Origin: Patella vulgata | Taxonomy: Eukaryota > Mollusca > Gastropoda > Patellidae | DNA length: 64,000 nt | Assembly: GCF_932274485.2 (NCBI RefSeq) | Contig: NC_065886.2 | Span: forward strand, 33,033,501-33,097,500 | Direction of reading: 5' to 3' | Shown: positions 1-10,739 of the stretch, piece after piece | How the letters are laid out: each line of letters opens with the position of its first letter | Position numbering within the stretch: the stretch's first letter is position 1 | Program-made: the position numbers and the translations under genes | Notes under the pieces: generated by a model | Told to the model about the DNA's origin: nothing | Databases searched by the model: none | What the model saw: the letters and a program-made list of their open reading frames with translations, nothing else

Positions 1-270
1 GTTCTCAGGTTTTGCAATACTTGGATTCAATCGGATTTTGAAAAAATGACGATAACATTTCAATTCAACATTGCTTTGTATATACTGGACTGATATTCCT
101 ATTAGAGATTCATATTTCACAATATTGTAGTTTGGATGCAATTCTTATTGCTTAAAATGGAGCATCAGGATTTAGATGAGTTTATAAATTTACACACAGG
201 TTGCCCTTCTGAACAAGATAATTATTTATTTATTGAAGATGACGCATCAAGATTATTTTGTTTATCTTAC

Positions 271-440
271 CTCTGGGAAAGCCCCTTCTCGTGGTATATA
301 TCTTTGAGTGTAGTCCTCTTTATGGGTGAGAGCTGTAAAACTCTGTGAGCGTTGTTTTAACGAGTGTTGATCAGGAAGTGGAGGTAACTCTGCTGGAGGT
401 AACGACACGGGTGGTGGCAGATCAACATCAAAAGGATCTT
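271..440 (-). CDS. cic: capicua (cic) coding exon, linker after the HMG box
   Basis: Most 3' cic exon in the window (170 nt). It has a TTACTAG acceptor above 440 and an AGAG|GTAAGA donor below 271. It enters in phase 1, completing GAA with the G left by exon 1281-1410, and leaves in phase 0. It encodes about 57 residues: a proline-rich stretch (DPFDVDLPPPVSLPPAELPP), then HSLKQRSQSFTALTHKEDY. RSQSFT resembles a basophilic-kinase/14-3-3 type site; vertebrate CIC has a phosphorylated RERSMSE site after its HMG box. Oddly, RSQSFTALxxKE echoes [12 protein letters not shown] in the exon before the HMG box. The exon call rests on splice sites, phase and reading frame; the match to a specific vertebrate segment is inference. 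Confidence 0.72.
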
Positions 441-489
441 CTAGTAATAAATACAAAAGATTTAAATATTATACATGCAGTGTTAAATT

Positions 490-640
490 TTGATCTGACT
501 ATGCCACTACGCCGTACTCTTATTTCAAATTCTAGCTGTCAAGGGTCATTCTACTGTTTGGCCCCACAGGGTCTAGTGAAGACAGGAATATGTTATGCAG
601 TGTGCTATGAGTGAAATCTTACCTGGACAGCAGTGTCAGC
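490..640 (-). repeat. SINE B fragments in a cic intron
   Basis: Two degraded pieces of the SINE B body: about 500-545 (ACGCCGTACTCTTATTTCAAATTC) and 552-640 (tgaagacagg through the ctggacagcag stretch). No head or B box remains. Confidence 0.5.
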
Positions 641-907
641 CAAACAGTAATCATAATGCCAATAAATCAGAATAAAACAGGACATAATTTCATGAAATAC
701 AGATTTGTTGCATATTTATTTTTGGAGAAGTTTCAATGAGGGTTCTCTTAGTCTTTCTCAAGCAAAGAATAAATATCCAATCATATTATAGAGTGCCAGT
801 ATCAATTCAAAATGTCTGCCAGCATTTTCAATTCATTTGAGATTATATGATTTTACTTTGGTTGTTTCTTTTATTGTTTAATTAGTTTCTTTTTCTAATT
901 AGCTGGT

Positions 908-1009
908 AGTGAAATGGGGTTTAACATCCTACTATTCTGTTCAGAGTGGGCTGTGCAGACGGGCTTCATCATACAGTGTGCTATGAGGGAAATTTTCCCC
1001 GGATAGAGA
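908..1009 (-). repeat. SINE B 3' body and tail fragment
   Basis: Reads gaaatggggtttaacatcc, then the cagtgtgctatgagggaaattttcc segment of the SINE B body. It abuts a SINE A copy. Confidence 0.75.
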
Positions 1010-1010
1010 G

Positions 1011-1228
1011 AGGAATGGAGTTTAACATCAACTCGAGACTAACATATGGTTCAATAATATTTCAATAATAAAAATGCATACAGGGGTCTTAAGCAGCTAG
1101 CAGTAACAGAAAACCAGAGGACGCAGAGAAAACCCACAAGTTTGTTACATACCAGCGGGGATTTAAACCACGCCACTTGACCTTATGATGCAATGTGCAT
1201 ATGTTAAACCAGGTGACCACCCCTTGCC
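1011..1228 (-). repeat. SINE A copy, degraded, nearly full length
   Basis: Keeps the tail (ggaatggagtttaacatc), the gactaacatatggttcaat core, the aggggtctt...agcag block, gagaaaacccacaag and the tRNA-like head up to the accacccc start. Many substitutions suggest an old insertion. Confidence 0.8.
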
Positions 1229-1280
1229 ATGAACCAATCAGATTATCAATAAGATTATTTACCACTGATACTAAGGTCAC

Positions 1281-1410
1281 CTGTATCATCCGAGGAACTG
1301 AGACGGTGACCTCCCCGTTGTTTAAGTGTTGCAGCGATAGTACTTGATCTTTTACGATCTTTAGAACACCATTTCCATTCCGGATGAGCTTTAAAATGAG
1401 CTTCTTTAAC
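1281..1410 (-). CDS. cic: capicua (cic) coding exon, C-terminal end of the HMG box
   Basis: A 130-nt exon with acceptor TTATTCCAG above 1410 and donor ACAG|GTGACC below 1281; phase 0 in, phase 1 out. It encodes [20 protein letters not shown] followed by [23 protein letters not shown]. The [20 protein letters not shown] stretch is the last helix and basic tail of the capicua HMG box and is nearly identical to the vertebrate sequence as I know it. A longer open frame over the same bases (1089-1445) is in the wrong frame and was rejected. Confidence 0.93.
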
Positions 1411-2003
1411 CTGGAATAATTGTAAAGTTTAAGTAACGTCGTCACAATTCATATACATTCAAAAAGCCTGAAACATTTAAAACAGAAAGAGAAATGACGT
1501 TTAACGTTCACTCAACACCAACCTAACCTCGAATTCACAAAGCATTCTCAGACTTGAGTTAAGAATTTACTCAACTTTCAATCAGCGTTCCTGAGAAATA
1601 TCTTTATCCACAAACACAAAACTTTGCACATAGTTTCTAATTGAAGCATTGATACATTAAAGTTTTATAAAGGGCTGGCTATATTTTAGCCAAAATAAGG
1701 CAAATAATTTTGAGTAAATTCATATCTTAAGCCTGAGAATGCTTTGTGAACTCAGGAATAGTTCCTTTTGTAAAAAAAATATCTTTGTGTTTAACATTTT
1801 ATAATTAACATATTGTAATTTCAGTACCGAAGCCTTCGCTTAGTTTCAACATATTTTATTGTTCATTATGTGACAATACGTTTTCTCTTCTCAATCGCTT
1901 GCATGCAATTGACACTACCGATTATTGATGACGCACCGGTATTCAAGAACCAGAATATTTTTTTGTGCGGCCTTAATTTAATTTTTTTTATGAATTTCCT
2001 CAC

Positions 2004-2189
2004 CTGGAGAGCCAGTTCATGATATTTCTGTTTTTCTTTCGGACCTAGTGCGTACCACCATTCTCCTAGGATCTTACTCACTGTACGATTATCTTGATTG
2101 GGATGTCTTTGGTGTACAGAGGCTCGATGACGTTTACTGAATATCATGAAGGCGTTCATTGGTCTTCTTATGTGATCCTTATCTCTAGT
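2004..2189 (-). CDS. cic: capicua (cic) coding exon, HMG-box core
   Basis: A 186-nt exon (62 codons, phase 0 at both ends) with acceptor TTATTTTCAG and donor CTCCAG|GTGAGG. It encodes most of the HMG DNA-binding domain: [18 protein letters not shown], then [38 protein letters not shown]. This is the signature HMG box of capicua, which bends DNA at TGAATGAA-type sites to repress RTK/ERK target genes such as ETV/PEA3 factors. The box continues in exon 1281-1410. The open frame runs past 2004 but diverges from the family there, so the donor marks the true end. Confidence 0.97.
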
Positions 2190-2392
2190 CTGAAAATAAA
2201 GAATTAAGTGTTTAACCTTGTTTACCATTTTGTCAACTTGGTTCATAGCTTAGTCACCCAGGTTTCTTGCTTTTGTCACCTGGGTTCATGGCTTTGTCAC
2301 CCAGAGGCAAATTCTGGCCAATGGAAAGGCTTCTCTACATACGCTTCTAGCAACTTTCAATCAAGTTCCTATGTAATATTTCAATAACAAAC

Positions 2393-2559
2393 CTTTCTGG
2401 GACTTCTTGGTTCCTCTTTATCTTTCAGAGCACTTAAGGATTGAGTTCTTCTCTTGGCAGGTGATCGCAGTACAGTGGCTTTCTTTGGAGCATCCATAGG
2501 TACTGGCTCAAAAACATCATCATCATCCTCCTCTTCCATATCATCATCATCTTTTAAAA
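2393..2559 (-). CDS. cic: capicua (cic) coding exon just before the HMG box
   Basis: A 167-nt exon with acceptor GTTTATTCAG and donor AGAAAG|GTTTGT; phase 1 in (C+TT), phase 0 out. It encodes an acidic run ([20 protein letters not shown]), then [36 protein letters not shown]. The [10 protein letters not shown] motif directly before the HMG box is a known capicua hallmark (vertebrate [14 protein letters not shown]). The GAT/GAG run makes the acidic stretch length-variable. It joins exon 2004-2189 in frame. Confidence 0.93.
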
Positions 2560-2599
2560 CTGAATAAACAAACATAAACGTTATGAAAATAAACTACCG

Positions 2600-3637
2600 G
2601 TATAGTAGGCCTATATTTATTGTTAATGACTAAAGGGAGACAATACATAAATTGCCTAGCAACGGCCCTGCATGCATTACAGTGTATGACTATCATCAAC
2701 TTTGTAACATGTATTTGTGTTCTGTTTTGTCTCGGGTTTCTGAATATACTAAATAAACTCAATCACGTTCAACAACTATTTTAATAAATTTTCCAATATC
2801 ATCTTCATCATACTGATAACCAAACAGAACCAGTAGAAATTTCCGAGGGTGGAGGACTGCTGAGGAAGAAATGATAGTGTCTAAACTGAATAGTACATGG
2901 GAGGAGAAGAAAGTTATGTGACCATAAAAGGGTATTACTACATATTATCATTTTTTGAGACCTTGGTTGGAGCTGTAAAATAGACAATTAAAGAATCCTT
3001 TGTTATGTTTTTCATTTTTTTTTTCTAGAGTTCTACAGATGGCCTTATAAAATGCTTTGGTCTAGACCAGTCTAGGGTAATTTTAAATATGTTACTGAAT
3101 ACCTGATACTGAATTTAATACATGTACAACATGTAATCGTCAATTTATTTTTCATTGTCCAAATTCTATTCATACATGTACATGTAAGTCTAAATCATAT
3201 TAACTGAATTTCTATTCATAGTAGTCCAAATTCTATTCATTCTATTCATAATATTCATATATTATAGTCTAAATTATTTTCACAAATGTCCAAATATGAC
3301 CACATAAAAATTCTAGTTTTGTTTAATACGATGTTTAGGTGGCGAGACAATTAAGTTTCATAATGAAAATGCTGAATGATGGTATTTCTTACTTTTTTGG
3401 AATAAAATCAAGTTACTTGGGGAAAAAAAGCTGAATGCACTATCTGCCCAACAATTATAATACTAGTATTAAAAGGCTTCTACTATCTAGTAAATTGTGA
3501 ATTTCTATTCATAAAACACGTACATGTAGTCTAAATTCTGTTTATAACCGTCCAAATTTTGGGAAACATATTTTATTTCATTTCAACACGATGATGTGGT
3601 TAGCGGTAGAAAATAAAAAATGAGGTAAAATACATAC
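2600..3637 (-). other. cic intron, no gene seen
   Basis: AT-rich intron with a loose local repeat of ATTCTATTCATA/GTCCAAATTCT around 3160-3550. No coding exon or clear transposon was recognised. Confidence 0.5.
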
Positions 3638-3817
3638 GAGCCTCGCTGACACTCTGTGAATGATTTATATTAGGATGAGGAACTGGTAATGGTGGTGGTA
3701 CAGATTGTTTTTGATAGGTAGGTTCGGGCGTAGGTGGGGCTGCATGCTGCGGTCCTGTATTCGTAAGAAACGGCACCAAACAATGCCATGGAAAAACTTG
3801 TACCTCATTACTAGAAT
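3638..3817 (-). CDS. cic: capicua (cic) coding exon with predicted ATXN1-binding peptide
   Basis: A 180-nt exon with acceptor TTTATTTTAG and donor GGCTC|GTATGT; phase 1 at both ends. It encodes NSSNEVQVFPWHCLVPFLTN, then TGPQHAAPPTPEPTYQKQSV and a proline-rich end. VFPWHCLVPFL matches vertebrate CIC VFPWHSLVPFL, the short segment reported to bind the AXH domain of ataxin-1/ATXN1L. In mammals this is the first region shared by the long and short isoforms, so a short-isoform promoter could lie in the large intron upstream. The exon was not evident as a long open frame; it was found by motif and confirmed by splice phase on both sides. Confidence 0.93.
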
Positions 3818-4386
3818 CTAAAATAAAAACAAAATAAAATGAAAAAAATCACTTACAATTTAAAAAAAGAAAGAAAAGACAAATATGTTCTGTTCATCCT
3901 GGCCTCACTCTATGCCTGCTCTTCAATTTCCAACCATCAAGGATGCTATAGGCACACACCTGTTTTTTTACCTTTTCGAACGACTAGACACTTTCCACTT
4001 CAGTCTCACAGACAACACCCCAGACAAGTGACGGCTAGGCACGAAAAAACACAACGGTTCTTCTTGTCACCCGCCGGGACTCAAACCTGGTATATTCTTG
4101 TCAAGGCCCCTGTGGTCGAGTGTCCCCTTATACACAAAATAATATGTTATTAAGTACAAAATTACAGTCCATACAGTTTAGACTATAACTATGAGTTTGC
4201 ATATGTACATGTAATGTATATATATAAGAAAGATCATTACTGTAAGGGACTATTGCAAAATTTCATCAGTTCCGTCCAAAAGAATAACCCCACGGAATTG
4301 GGTGGGTGGGTTGAACGACACCAAAGGTAGAAAATAATAAATTGAATGTTGAATCCTGAATGGAAATATGTCAACAATTTTCTTAA

Positions 4387-4788
4387 ACATGCATTATGCA
4401 AGAGCTAAATCTGCCTATTTCAGGTCTTTCTTTAGGCCTGAAATGTTATCTAAATTATTAATTAGACATTAATTAACCTATCCAGGCCATAATCAACTCC
4501 AGATGGCAGCGCTAGCCTGCGATCTTTAGTGGATTGTAAGCCGATTTACTGCATAACTGTCCTTCTCTATTAAACGATTAAATGGATAATCGAGACTATG
4601 CTGTTTATCTTACTGACTTTAGTAATGATGACTGAGGCTTATGGGAATTTCAGTCACTTAGTTCTCGGTTCATAGTGGATCAATTTGAATGAAATTTTCA
4701 CCAAATTGCCTTTACATTATCTAGTTTTTAACTATTAGTATTATAGTGAGAACTGCCAACTCGTTACCGAATCTCCCATAATGTATCT
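4387..4788 (+). mobile_element. MITE family C, full copy with TTAA target sites
   Basis: 402 bp flanked by TTAA (4383-4386 and 4789-4792). Ends are ACATGCATTATGCAAGAGC and ...CATAATGTATCT, an imperfect inverted repeat. The interior carries family markers: ggccataatcaactc, atggataatcgagac, ttaactattagt, tatagtgagaactgcc. Non-coding. Confidence 0.85.
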
Positions 4789-5486
4789 TTAATCTATCAG
4801 ATGGCCAGGTGCATTGAGATCTACATATATCCCTGGGTTACATGTCATTTGCATGGGCACAAGTGTTGAAATTTTACAATATCCTTAAAATACGTATAAT
4901 TCTTTCAATATTAATCAAACGTTGATATATTTTCGGTTTCTTTTTAAAAAAAGAAGAAAATATGTTGTAATTGACATATATTGACCGACTGGTGACACAT
5001 ATTCCAAGATTTAATAAAGAATGACAGCGTGACCACAACATGATAAGATTCATTATATTTTGTTCCAAAGTTACCACCCTTTTCCAAAAGCCTTGTGAAG
5101 GCGATAGAGGATAGAGTTTTGAAAGCCTTGTGAACATGACAGTCTTCAACAGCTATATTCATAATTCTATGTGAGGTATTGAAACAATGAGAGGATGAGC
5201 CCTGTTTCCCAGTTGTCCGTCCATCTATTGCATAATGTCAGCTTATTAATATTTTTTGCACTTTTTAAAAGAAATGTGTTGTATTGGTGACACATGTTTC
5301 AAGGATAAATATATAAAGCATGACAGCATCCACACGACAACATGATAAGATTCATTACATTAATCTCCTTGTCACAGGATCATACTCTACAACTTTTAAG
5401 TCTCAACATGACAATCAGATTTCCAAGTTATCCGATCGACTTTCTGCAATTATAATCAAAAGGCAAGACTTTAAAATTTCTAAAGT

Positions 5487-6340
5487 TAAAGATAGGTTGC
5501 CAGGCAATGAAACATACACCCAAAGTCGTCTGGACAGGCAACAAGTGTTGTCGAATATTTTTTCTTTCGTCAGTAATGAGAACATTTACAACACATGAAA
5601 ATCTGATTAGGAGTAATAACCCATGAAGTAATTATCAGAAAACATTAGAATTTGTTTCAATTGTTTTTCTCATGGCCTAAAAAGAACAATTTATATCAAC
5701 TTTACCCTCTAGAGCGTCCACAAGATTTTTGAAAATGATCAACAGCCTTAACTCTGGCAGTAATTTTCGGAAATCATTGAAAATAAATAGGATTCTTTGT
5801 CTCCTGACCTTCAACACAGTGTATAAGTTTAAAATCAATCAGATACTAACTTGAGCCTCAAAAGGTTCTACAAAATTTTCAAAGAGATCAAGGGCTATAA
5901 CTCCGGGATTAATTATCGAAAATAGTTGAAAATCAATAGGCTTCTGCGTCTCATGGCCTAAAACACTGTGGATATATTTAAATTCTATTGGATATTAACT
6001 TTAGCCTCTAGAGCATCAACCAGATATTTCAAAGAGATCCGAGGCCATAATTCTGGTAGTACTAGTAACTATTGGAAATCGTTGAAAATCAATAAGATTC
6101 TTTGTCTCATGACCTTAAACACTGTGTATAAATTTAAAGTCAATCGGATATTAACTTTAGCCTCTAGAGCGTCCACAAGATTTTCAAAATGATCAAGGGC
6201 CATAACTCAGGCAATAATTATCAAAAATTGCTGCAAATCGATAGGCTTCTTAAACACTGTGTAAAAATTTAAGTCAATCAGATATCAACTTGTGGACGCT
6301 GGACTGCCAGGCCAACGTCATTATATGCCCCCAAAATGTG
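5487..6340 (+). mobile_element. Pearl/Helentron-like non-autonomous element (family D), copy 1
   Basis: Head gataggttgccaggcaatga, a spacer (aacatttacaacaca...), then about four tandem units of ~150 bp (starts near 5706, 5852, 6001, 6162). Units carry tcaagggccataactc, ttaaacactgtgtataaattt and cctctagagcgtccacaag. It ends after cttgtggacgctggac. The head-plus-tandem-core layout is like bivalve pearl elements (Helentron relatives); the assignment is by layout only. Confidence 0.6.
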
Positions 6341-6394
6341 AAACTAAAAGTTTTTGAGAAGAAATGAAACAGATAGAGACACACACAATTGGAG

Positions 6395-6474
6395 AGAATC
6401 TAAACCATGCCACTTGACTCAATACCAGACTGTATGATTTAACACGCACATTTTAAACCATTCAGCCACCCCAA
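6395..6474 (-). repeat. SINE A head fragment
   Basis: Keeps aaaccatgccacttgactcaat through aaaccattcagccacccc, the tRNA-like part. Confidence 0.7.
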
Positions 6475-6825
6475 CCTTGCCACTGGGCTAACGAAGATGA
6501 CTTTTGAGAATAAGAAATTCTATCTTTAAATTTCCTTGGTTTTCCCCAGAAATAAAAAATCTTACAAAAGCTTTATTACAGATATTTATCCTGTGTGAAA
6601 TAAATAATGAAGAGTATCTGACATTTCCTTCCAAGCACGAAAGAATGTGATGACAAATAGTTTATTATTAAAATCTGGCCTCACACAAGCTAGTAACATC
6701 ATCTACATGTTATTCTCCGCACCTCTTCGTATTATGCCGATCATGTAAGCCATTATAAATGTGATAATAATAAGGATGAAAAAACTAAACAAAGCCTTTT
6801 ATAAGCCAAACCAAATTAAAGATTC

Positions 6826-7075
6826 ATTATACAAGAGCTTAATCTGCCTATGGCAGATCTTTATTTTGGCTGCAAATCTTATATATAAACTATTTAGATA
6901 TTAACATGACAATCCCATAATCAATTTAACAATAAAATGGATAATCAAGACTTAAGTCTTGTTTGTCCAGTATCGTTGCTACGATAATGAACAGCTAATG
7001 AACAATCTACACAACATCATAACTTCGCTTTCATTATCTATTTTTGAACTATTGTTGCATGAACGTTCAGCATAT
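6826..7075 (+). mobile_element. MITE family C, degraded copy
   Basis: Starts attatacaagagcttaatctgcc and contains aatggataatcaagac and tcattatctatttttgaacta. The right end is lost. Confidence 0.65.
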
Positions 7076-7079
7076 TTAA

Positions 7080-7880
7080 ATTTCCCTCCCTCCCACTTTT
7101 GAGAAGAGCAAACAGGAAAGAAGTACTTATTTTTTTCTTACCAGAAATAAGCAAAATATCAACAAGTGTTCTCAAACCACAAAAGTTTAACTTGGAATGG
7201 CCTGATCCTGTGGGAGGTCGGTAGGTCTACATGTATCTACCAGAGGGCTTCTACATGTACATGTACATGTATATCATAAAGCGTGGAGGAATACTATTAT
7301 ATTTTAATTAGTTTATAATCCTGACATCACACTCCCTTCATCTCTACACCGGACATCTTACTGGGGTTTATAAATATATAAATTCTTTTTAAGTCTTGGA
7401 AATATCCTATTGACATTTAGTTTTTAGTAGTGACAAGCTAATAAAGACGGACATGCTCTGAGATACATGTAGGGGTGCCTTCTCAACCTCATGGATTTAC
7501 TCCGGGTAGGAAAGACCCCTGCGCATTAAAAATAAGAATTGTCTGCAATATCACTCTCAGTGGAAGCAGACGTTAAACACCAAGAACAGCAACAGTGTGC
7601 TACCAGAATTGCAGATTAGCTGTGATCATCAAAGCCTGTGTGATTGAGACTACAGATCAGCTATGGTCATCATGCCCTGTAATGATTGAGACAATAGATA
7701 TACATGTACATCAGCCATGTCATGTATGATTGAGACTACAAATCTGCTGTGATCATCGTGCCCTGTATGATTGAGACTATACATCATAGTCTGCATGACA
7801 GAGACTATAGATCATCCATGATCATAACCTGTATAATACTTTTAGTAATTAATAGAGACTATAGATCAGTCATGTCAATC
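7080..7880. other. Intronic sequence, no clear gene
   Basis: Contains an ACATGT run (7253-7272) and, from about 7640 to 7880, a loose repeat of gattgagactatagatcatc...atcatgccctgtatgat with a unit near 55 bp. No coding or named element. Confidence 0.45.
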
Positions 7881-7885
7881 ATGCC

Positions 7886-8100
7886 ATGTGAGAGAGAGAG
7901 AGATCATCCATTTATTTCAATAAATTGTTTGCGCATAGGGGTCTTTAGCAGCGGTAGCAAACTGAAGGAAACCCACAAGGTTGGACAGGGGATCCCTACT
8001 CCTTTTCACGTACAACCGGGAATCGAAACCACGCCAATTGACTCAATGACAGACCTTATGATACAGCGCGCATGTGCTAACCATTCGGCCATCCAACCCC
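7886..8100 (-). repeat. SINE A copy lacking the 3' tail core
   Basis: (GA)n, then tttcaataaattgtttgcgcataggg through the head; ends ggccatccaacccc. B box-like gtttcgattcc is present on the minus strand. Confidence 0.85.
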
Positions 8101-8396
8101 TCATGCCATATATGATAAAGACTATAGATCAGCTGTGACCAACTGTATAATTATATTAAGGTGAATGAAAGGAAATCTGCAGAGTGATTGATCATCATTC
8201 TAACAAGATACTCATCAGTAGAAAATCAATAAACCTACCAACAGTGTGAGTACTCAGATAGTCAATCCTACTATTCTATTTCTATTATACATGTAGAACT
8301 GCAACGATACACATCTACAAACAGTGTCAGCACTCACATAGTCAACCCTACAAACAGTACCAGGGTACCACTGGCAGTACTATTGTATTTCTGTGT

Positions 8397-8545
8397 GTGA
8401 GAGAGAGAGAGAGGGTTTATCACCCACTCCACACAAACTAGGTCATTTTGACACAAACTAGGTCATTTTGGGAGTAACATATGGCTCAATATAATTTCAT
8501 TAATTCGCTTGACTCAATGACAGACCTTATGATTTAATACACAAG
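8397..8545 (-). repeat. SINE A copy with large internal deletion
   Basis: (GA)n tail, then cacacaaactaggtcatttt twice in tandem, core, then directly tgactcaatgacagacctta of the head. Confidence 0.75.
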
Positions 8546-8549
8546 GTAT

Positions 8550-8605
8550 AAAATAAAATGGGGTTTTAAGGTCCTACACTGACTGGGTTAATGAAGACGA
8601 GGTTA
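8550..8605 (-). repeat. SINE B tail fragment
   Basis: aaaatggggttttaaggtcctacactgactgggttaatgaagac only. Confidence 0.6.
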
Positions 8606-8995
8606 GTGTGGAGGGGTCCTTGAAACATGTATATTACTATTAGTTTGCACAGTCAAAGACCTATTATCATATTGTCTTTGAAATATAATTTACATTCTTT
8701 GGTAATAATTGCCCCAGTTTGTGAAAAGGCACCTATGACACGATTTATACAATGCAATCAGTTCCTGTTGCCATGACAGCTAGACTAATGTGGATTATAC
8801 TTGTAATCTACAGATACATATACACAGTTATTGTATTGTTTTCACTGTCATCGTAAAAATATTGAATACATATTGATATTATTATGGTAATATAATATTG
8901 TTCACATTGTTCTGGTTGTATTTAGACAACATCACCTAGTTTCCATTATTATGGATTTCTTTCACTATCATTGTTCAATATCTATAGAAATGAAA

Positions 8996-9178
8996 TAATA
9001 TGTTTAACATCCCATTATTCTGCATTGATTGGGCCAATTGCTGCTAATGGAATATTTTGCCAGTACAGCGGCACTACAGCCTACTCTTACATGTATGTAC
9101 ATGTATATCAAATTCTAACTATCTTCAAAGGGTTCTTTAACGTGCACACCAATGAGTACACAAGACCTCAGTTTTCCA
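8996..9178 (-). repeat. SINE B 3' half
   Basis: tgtttaacatcccattattctgc, then cagcggcactacagcctactctta and ttctttaacgtgcacaccaatg. An ACATGT run has expanded inside it. Confidence 0.75.
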
Positions 9179-9180
9179 TT

Positions 9181-9297
9181 CCATGGTGTTTAACATCACG
9201 ACACAAATTAGGTCATTCCAGGACTAACATATGGTTCAATTTTATTTCAATAATTCGCTTTCACGTAGGGAGCAACCAAAAGACCCGGAGAAATCAC
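9181..9297 (-). repeat. SINE A 3' part
   Basis: ggtgtttaacatcacgacacaaattagg through gcaaccaaaagacccggag. The head is missing. Confidence 0.75.
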
Positions 9298-9756
9298 TAT
9301 TAGATACACAGTAGTTGAGTGGGTAAGGTGGGAGATCGCTGACAAGGGGATCCCACGTTCATCAGGACTATTTCTTCAAGCATGCTTTGCCCATGTCAGT
9401 TTCATTTTCTTGACAATGTCTCTTGACAATGTCTGTAAATATGATTGACAATGTCTCTGACACTGACAGGTGTATTTATTCCAATCTTGGTAGGATCGTG
9501 GACTGTCAAGGAAATATATATTTGAGATGACATGTGATGTAACAACCTTTATAATCACCTTCCAGTGTTGTGACATCACCTGCATATCGAACTATATAAG
9601 AATTGATTTTTACCTGTACTAGAACAGTGAATAAATAATACGCACAAACTCACGGATGGAATCAATAGCCAAGCAACATTTAGTTTGTAAGCTTACAAAC
9701 ATTTCAAACACTGAATCAGTCAATTGCAATTTGTCATTTTATTACCTACATCTTTA

Positions 9757-9845
9757 GAGAGAGAATTTTATTTCATTAATTCACTTGCACATTCAGCTCA
9801 TGAGCAGCGGGATGAAACCAGAGGACCTGGATAAAAAATTTGAAA
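9757..9845 (-). repeat. SINE A internal fragment
   Basis: attttatttcattaattcacttgcac followed by agcagcggga and aaccagaggacctgg. Confidence 0.6.
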
Positions 9846-9861
9846 GAGGTTGGCAACTGCT

Positions 9862-10010
9862 TGTCCCATGGTGTTTTTCGGGCAATCCAGTATTTTTCTA
9901 GTTAAGATTGGGTGTATATACTTCCATATACATGTATACCACATTTGCCATACTTTTAATAGAAATAACCACCCGATAAATACATTCGGGACAATGTATC
10001 TTTAAACCAT
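9862..10010 (-). mobile_element. MITE family F fragment
   Basis: Reverse complement matches the left end of the full copy at 49948: tatttatcgggtg, a gtatggcaaat..tggtatac segment and tagaaaaatactggatt. Confidence 0.65.
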
Positions 10011-10182
10011 CAAGATGTCAGCAGGCCTGTAAATAATAATCTTAGTTGTAACTCTTAAAATGTAAAACAATAATGAACGAGTATACTTGTACCCAACATT
10101 ATAAATATTGTCCCATCTAGACATGTATTCAATTTTAACGTGAAAAAAGCTGTGGAAAATTTCTGAAAAGAAAACAGAATGA

Positions 10183-10252
10183 AATGAAATGAAATGGGGT
10201 TTAACGTCCTACTGTTCTGCTCCTTACTTGGGCTAATGAAGACGGGGAAAAC
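10183..10252 (-). repeat. SINE B tail with ATTTC-type microsatellite
   Basis: gaaatgaaatgaaatggggtttaacgtcctactgttctgctcc, then gggctaatgaagacggg. Confidence 0.75.
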
Positions 10253-10327
10253 AGAATGACTTTAAGATTTAATTTACAAGCCTGCAGTACTTCTCACATC
10301 CTAAGGATGACACTGTCACTTTGTTAT

Positions 10328-10486
10328 TTGTATCTATCCCATACTTGTACGTGACAAGGAGTAGAAGCTTGTCCGTGGGTTTTCTCCAGGTCCTCCCACT
10401 ATTAAAGAACCCCCCATGCACAAGTGAATTATGAAACAAAATTGAACCTTGTGTTATTCCCAAAATGACCTAGTTTGTGTCAAGTA
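10328..10486 (+). repeat. SINE A body and 3' tail
   Basis: Forward order: acgtgacaaggagtag, cgtgggttttctccaggtcc, aagtgaattatgaaac, aatgacctagtttgtgtcaag. Confidence 0.75.
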
Positions 10487-10739
10487 GGGCTGGCAATCGA
10501 TACGATTTTAAATATCGATATCAGCAACCATTTCTGCAATATCGATATCGATATATCGGAAAATTTGAAGTTGAAAGAAATAACTGTTTCTATGCTAATA
10601 TGCATTTAAATGTGTTATTGATCAAATTAAAAAAAACTATGATCCTCAAACTATGTTTTCTTAATGTTTGTTTCTTTACAACTTATCTGATGGTGTTATT
10701 AACAATTGTACAGTTATGTGCTTTTTTTCTTTCTATATC

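Noticed and set aside
1089-1445. 118-residue open frame on the minus strand
   Set aside because: It overlaps the true cic exon 1281-1410 in another frame and SINE sequence; the spliced cic frame gives the conserved HMG end.
7749-8138. 129-residue open frame
   Set aside because: Composed of a local tandem repeat and a SINE A copy.
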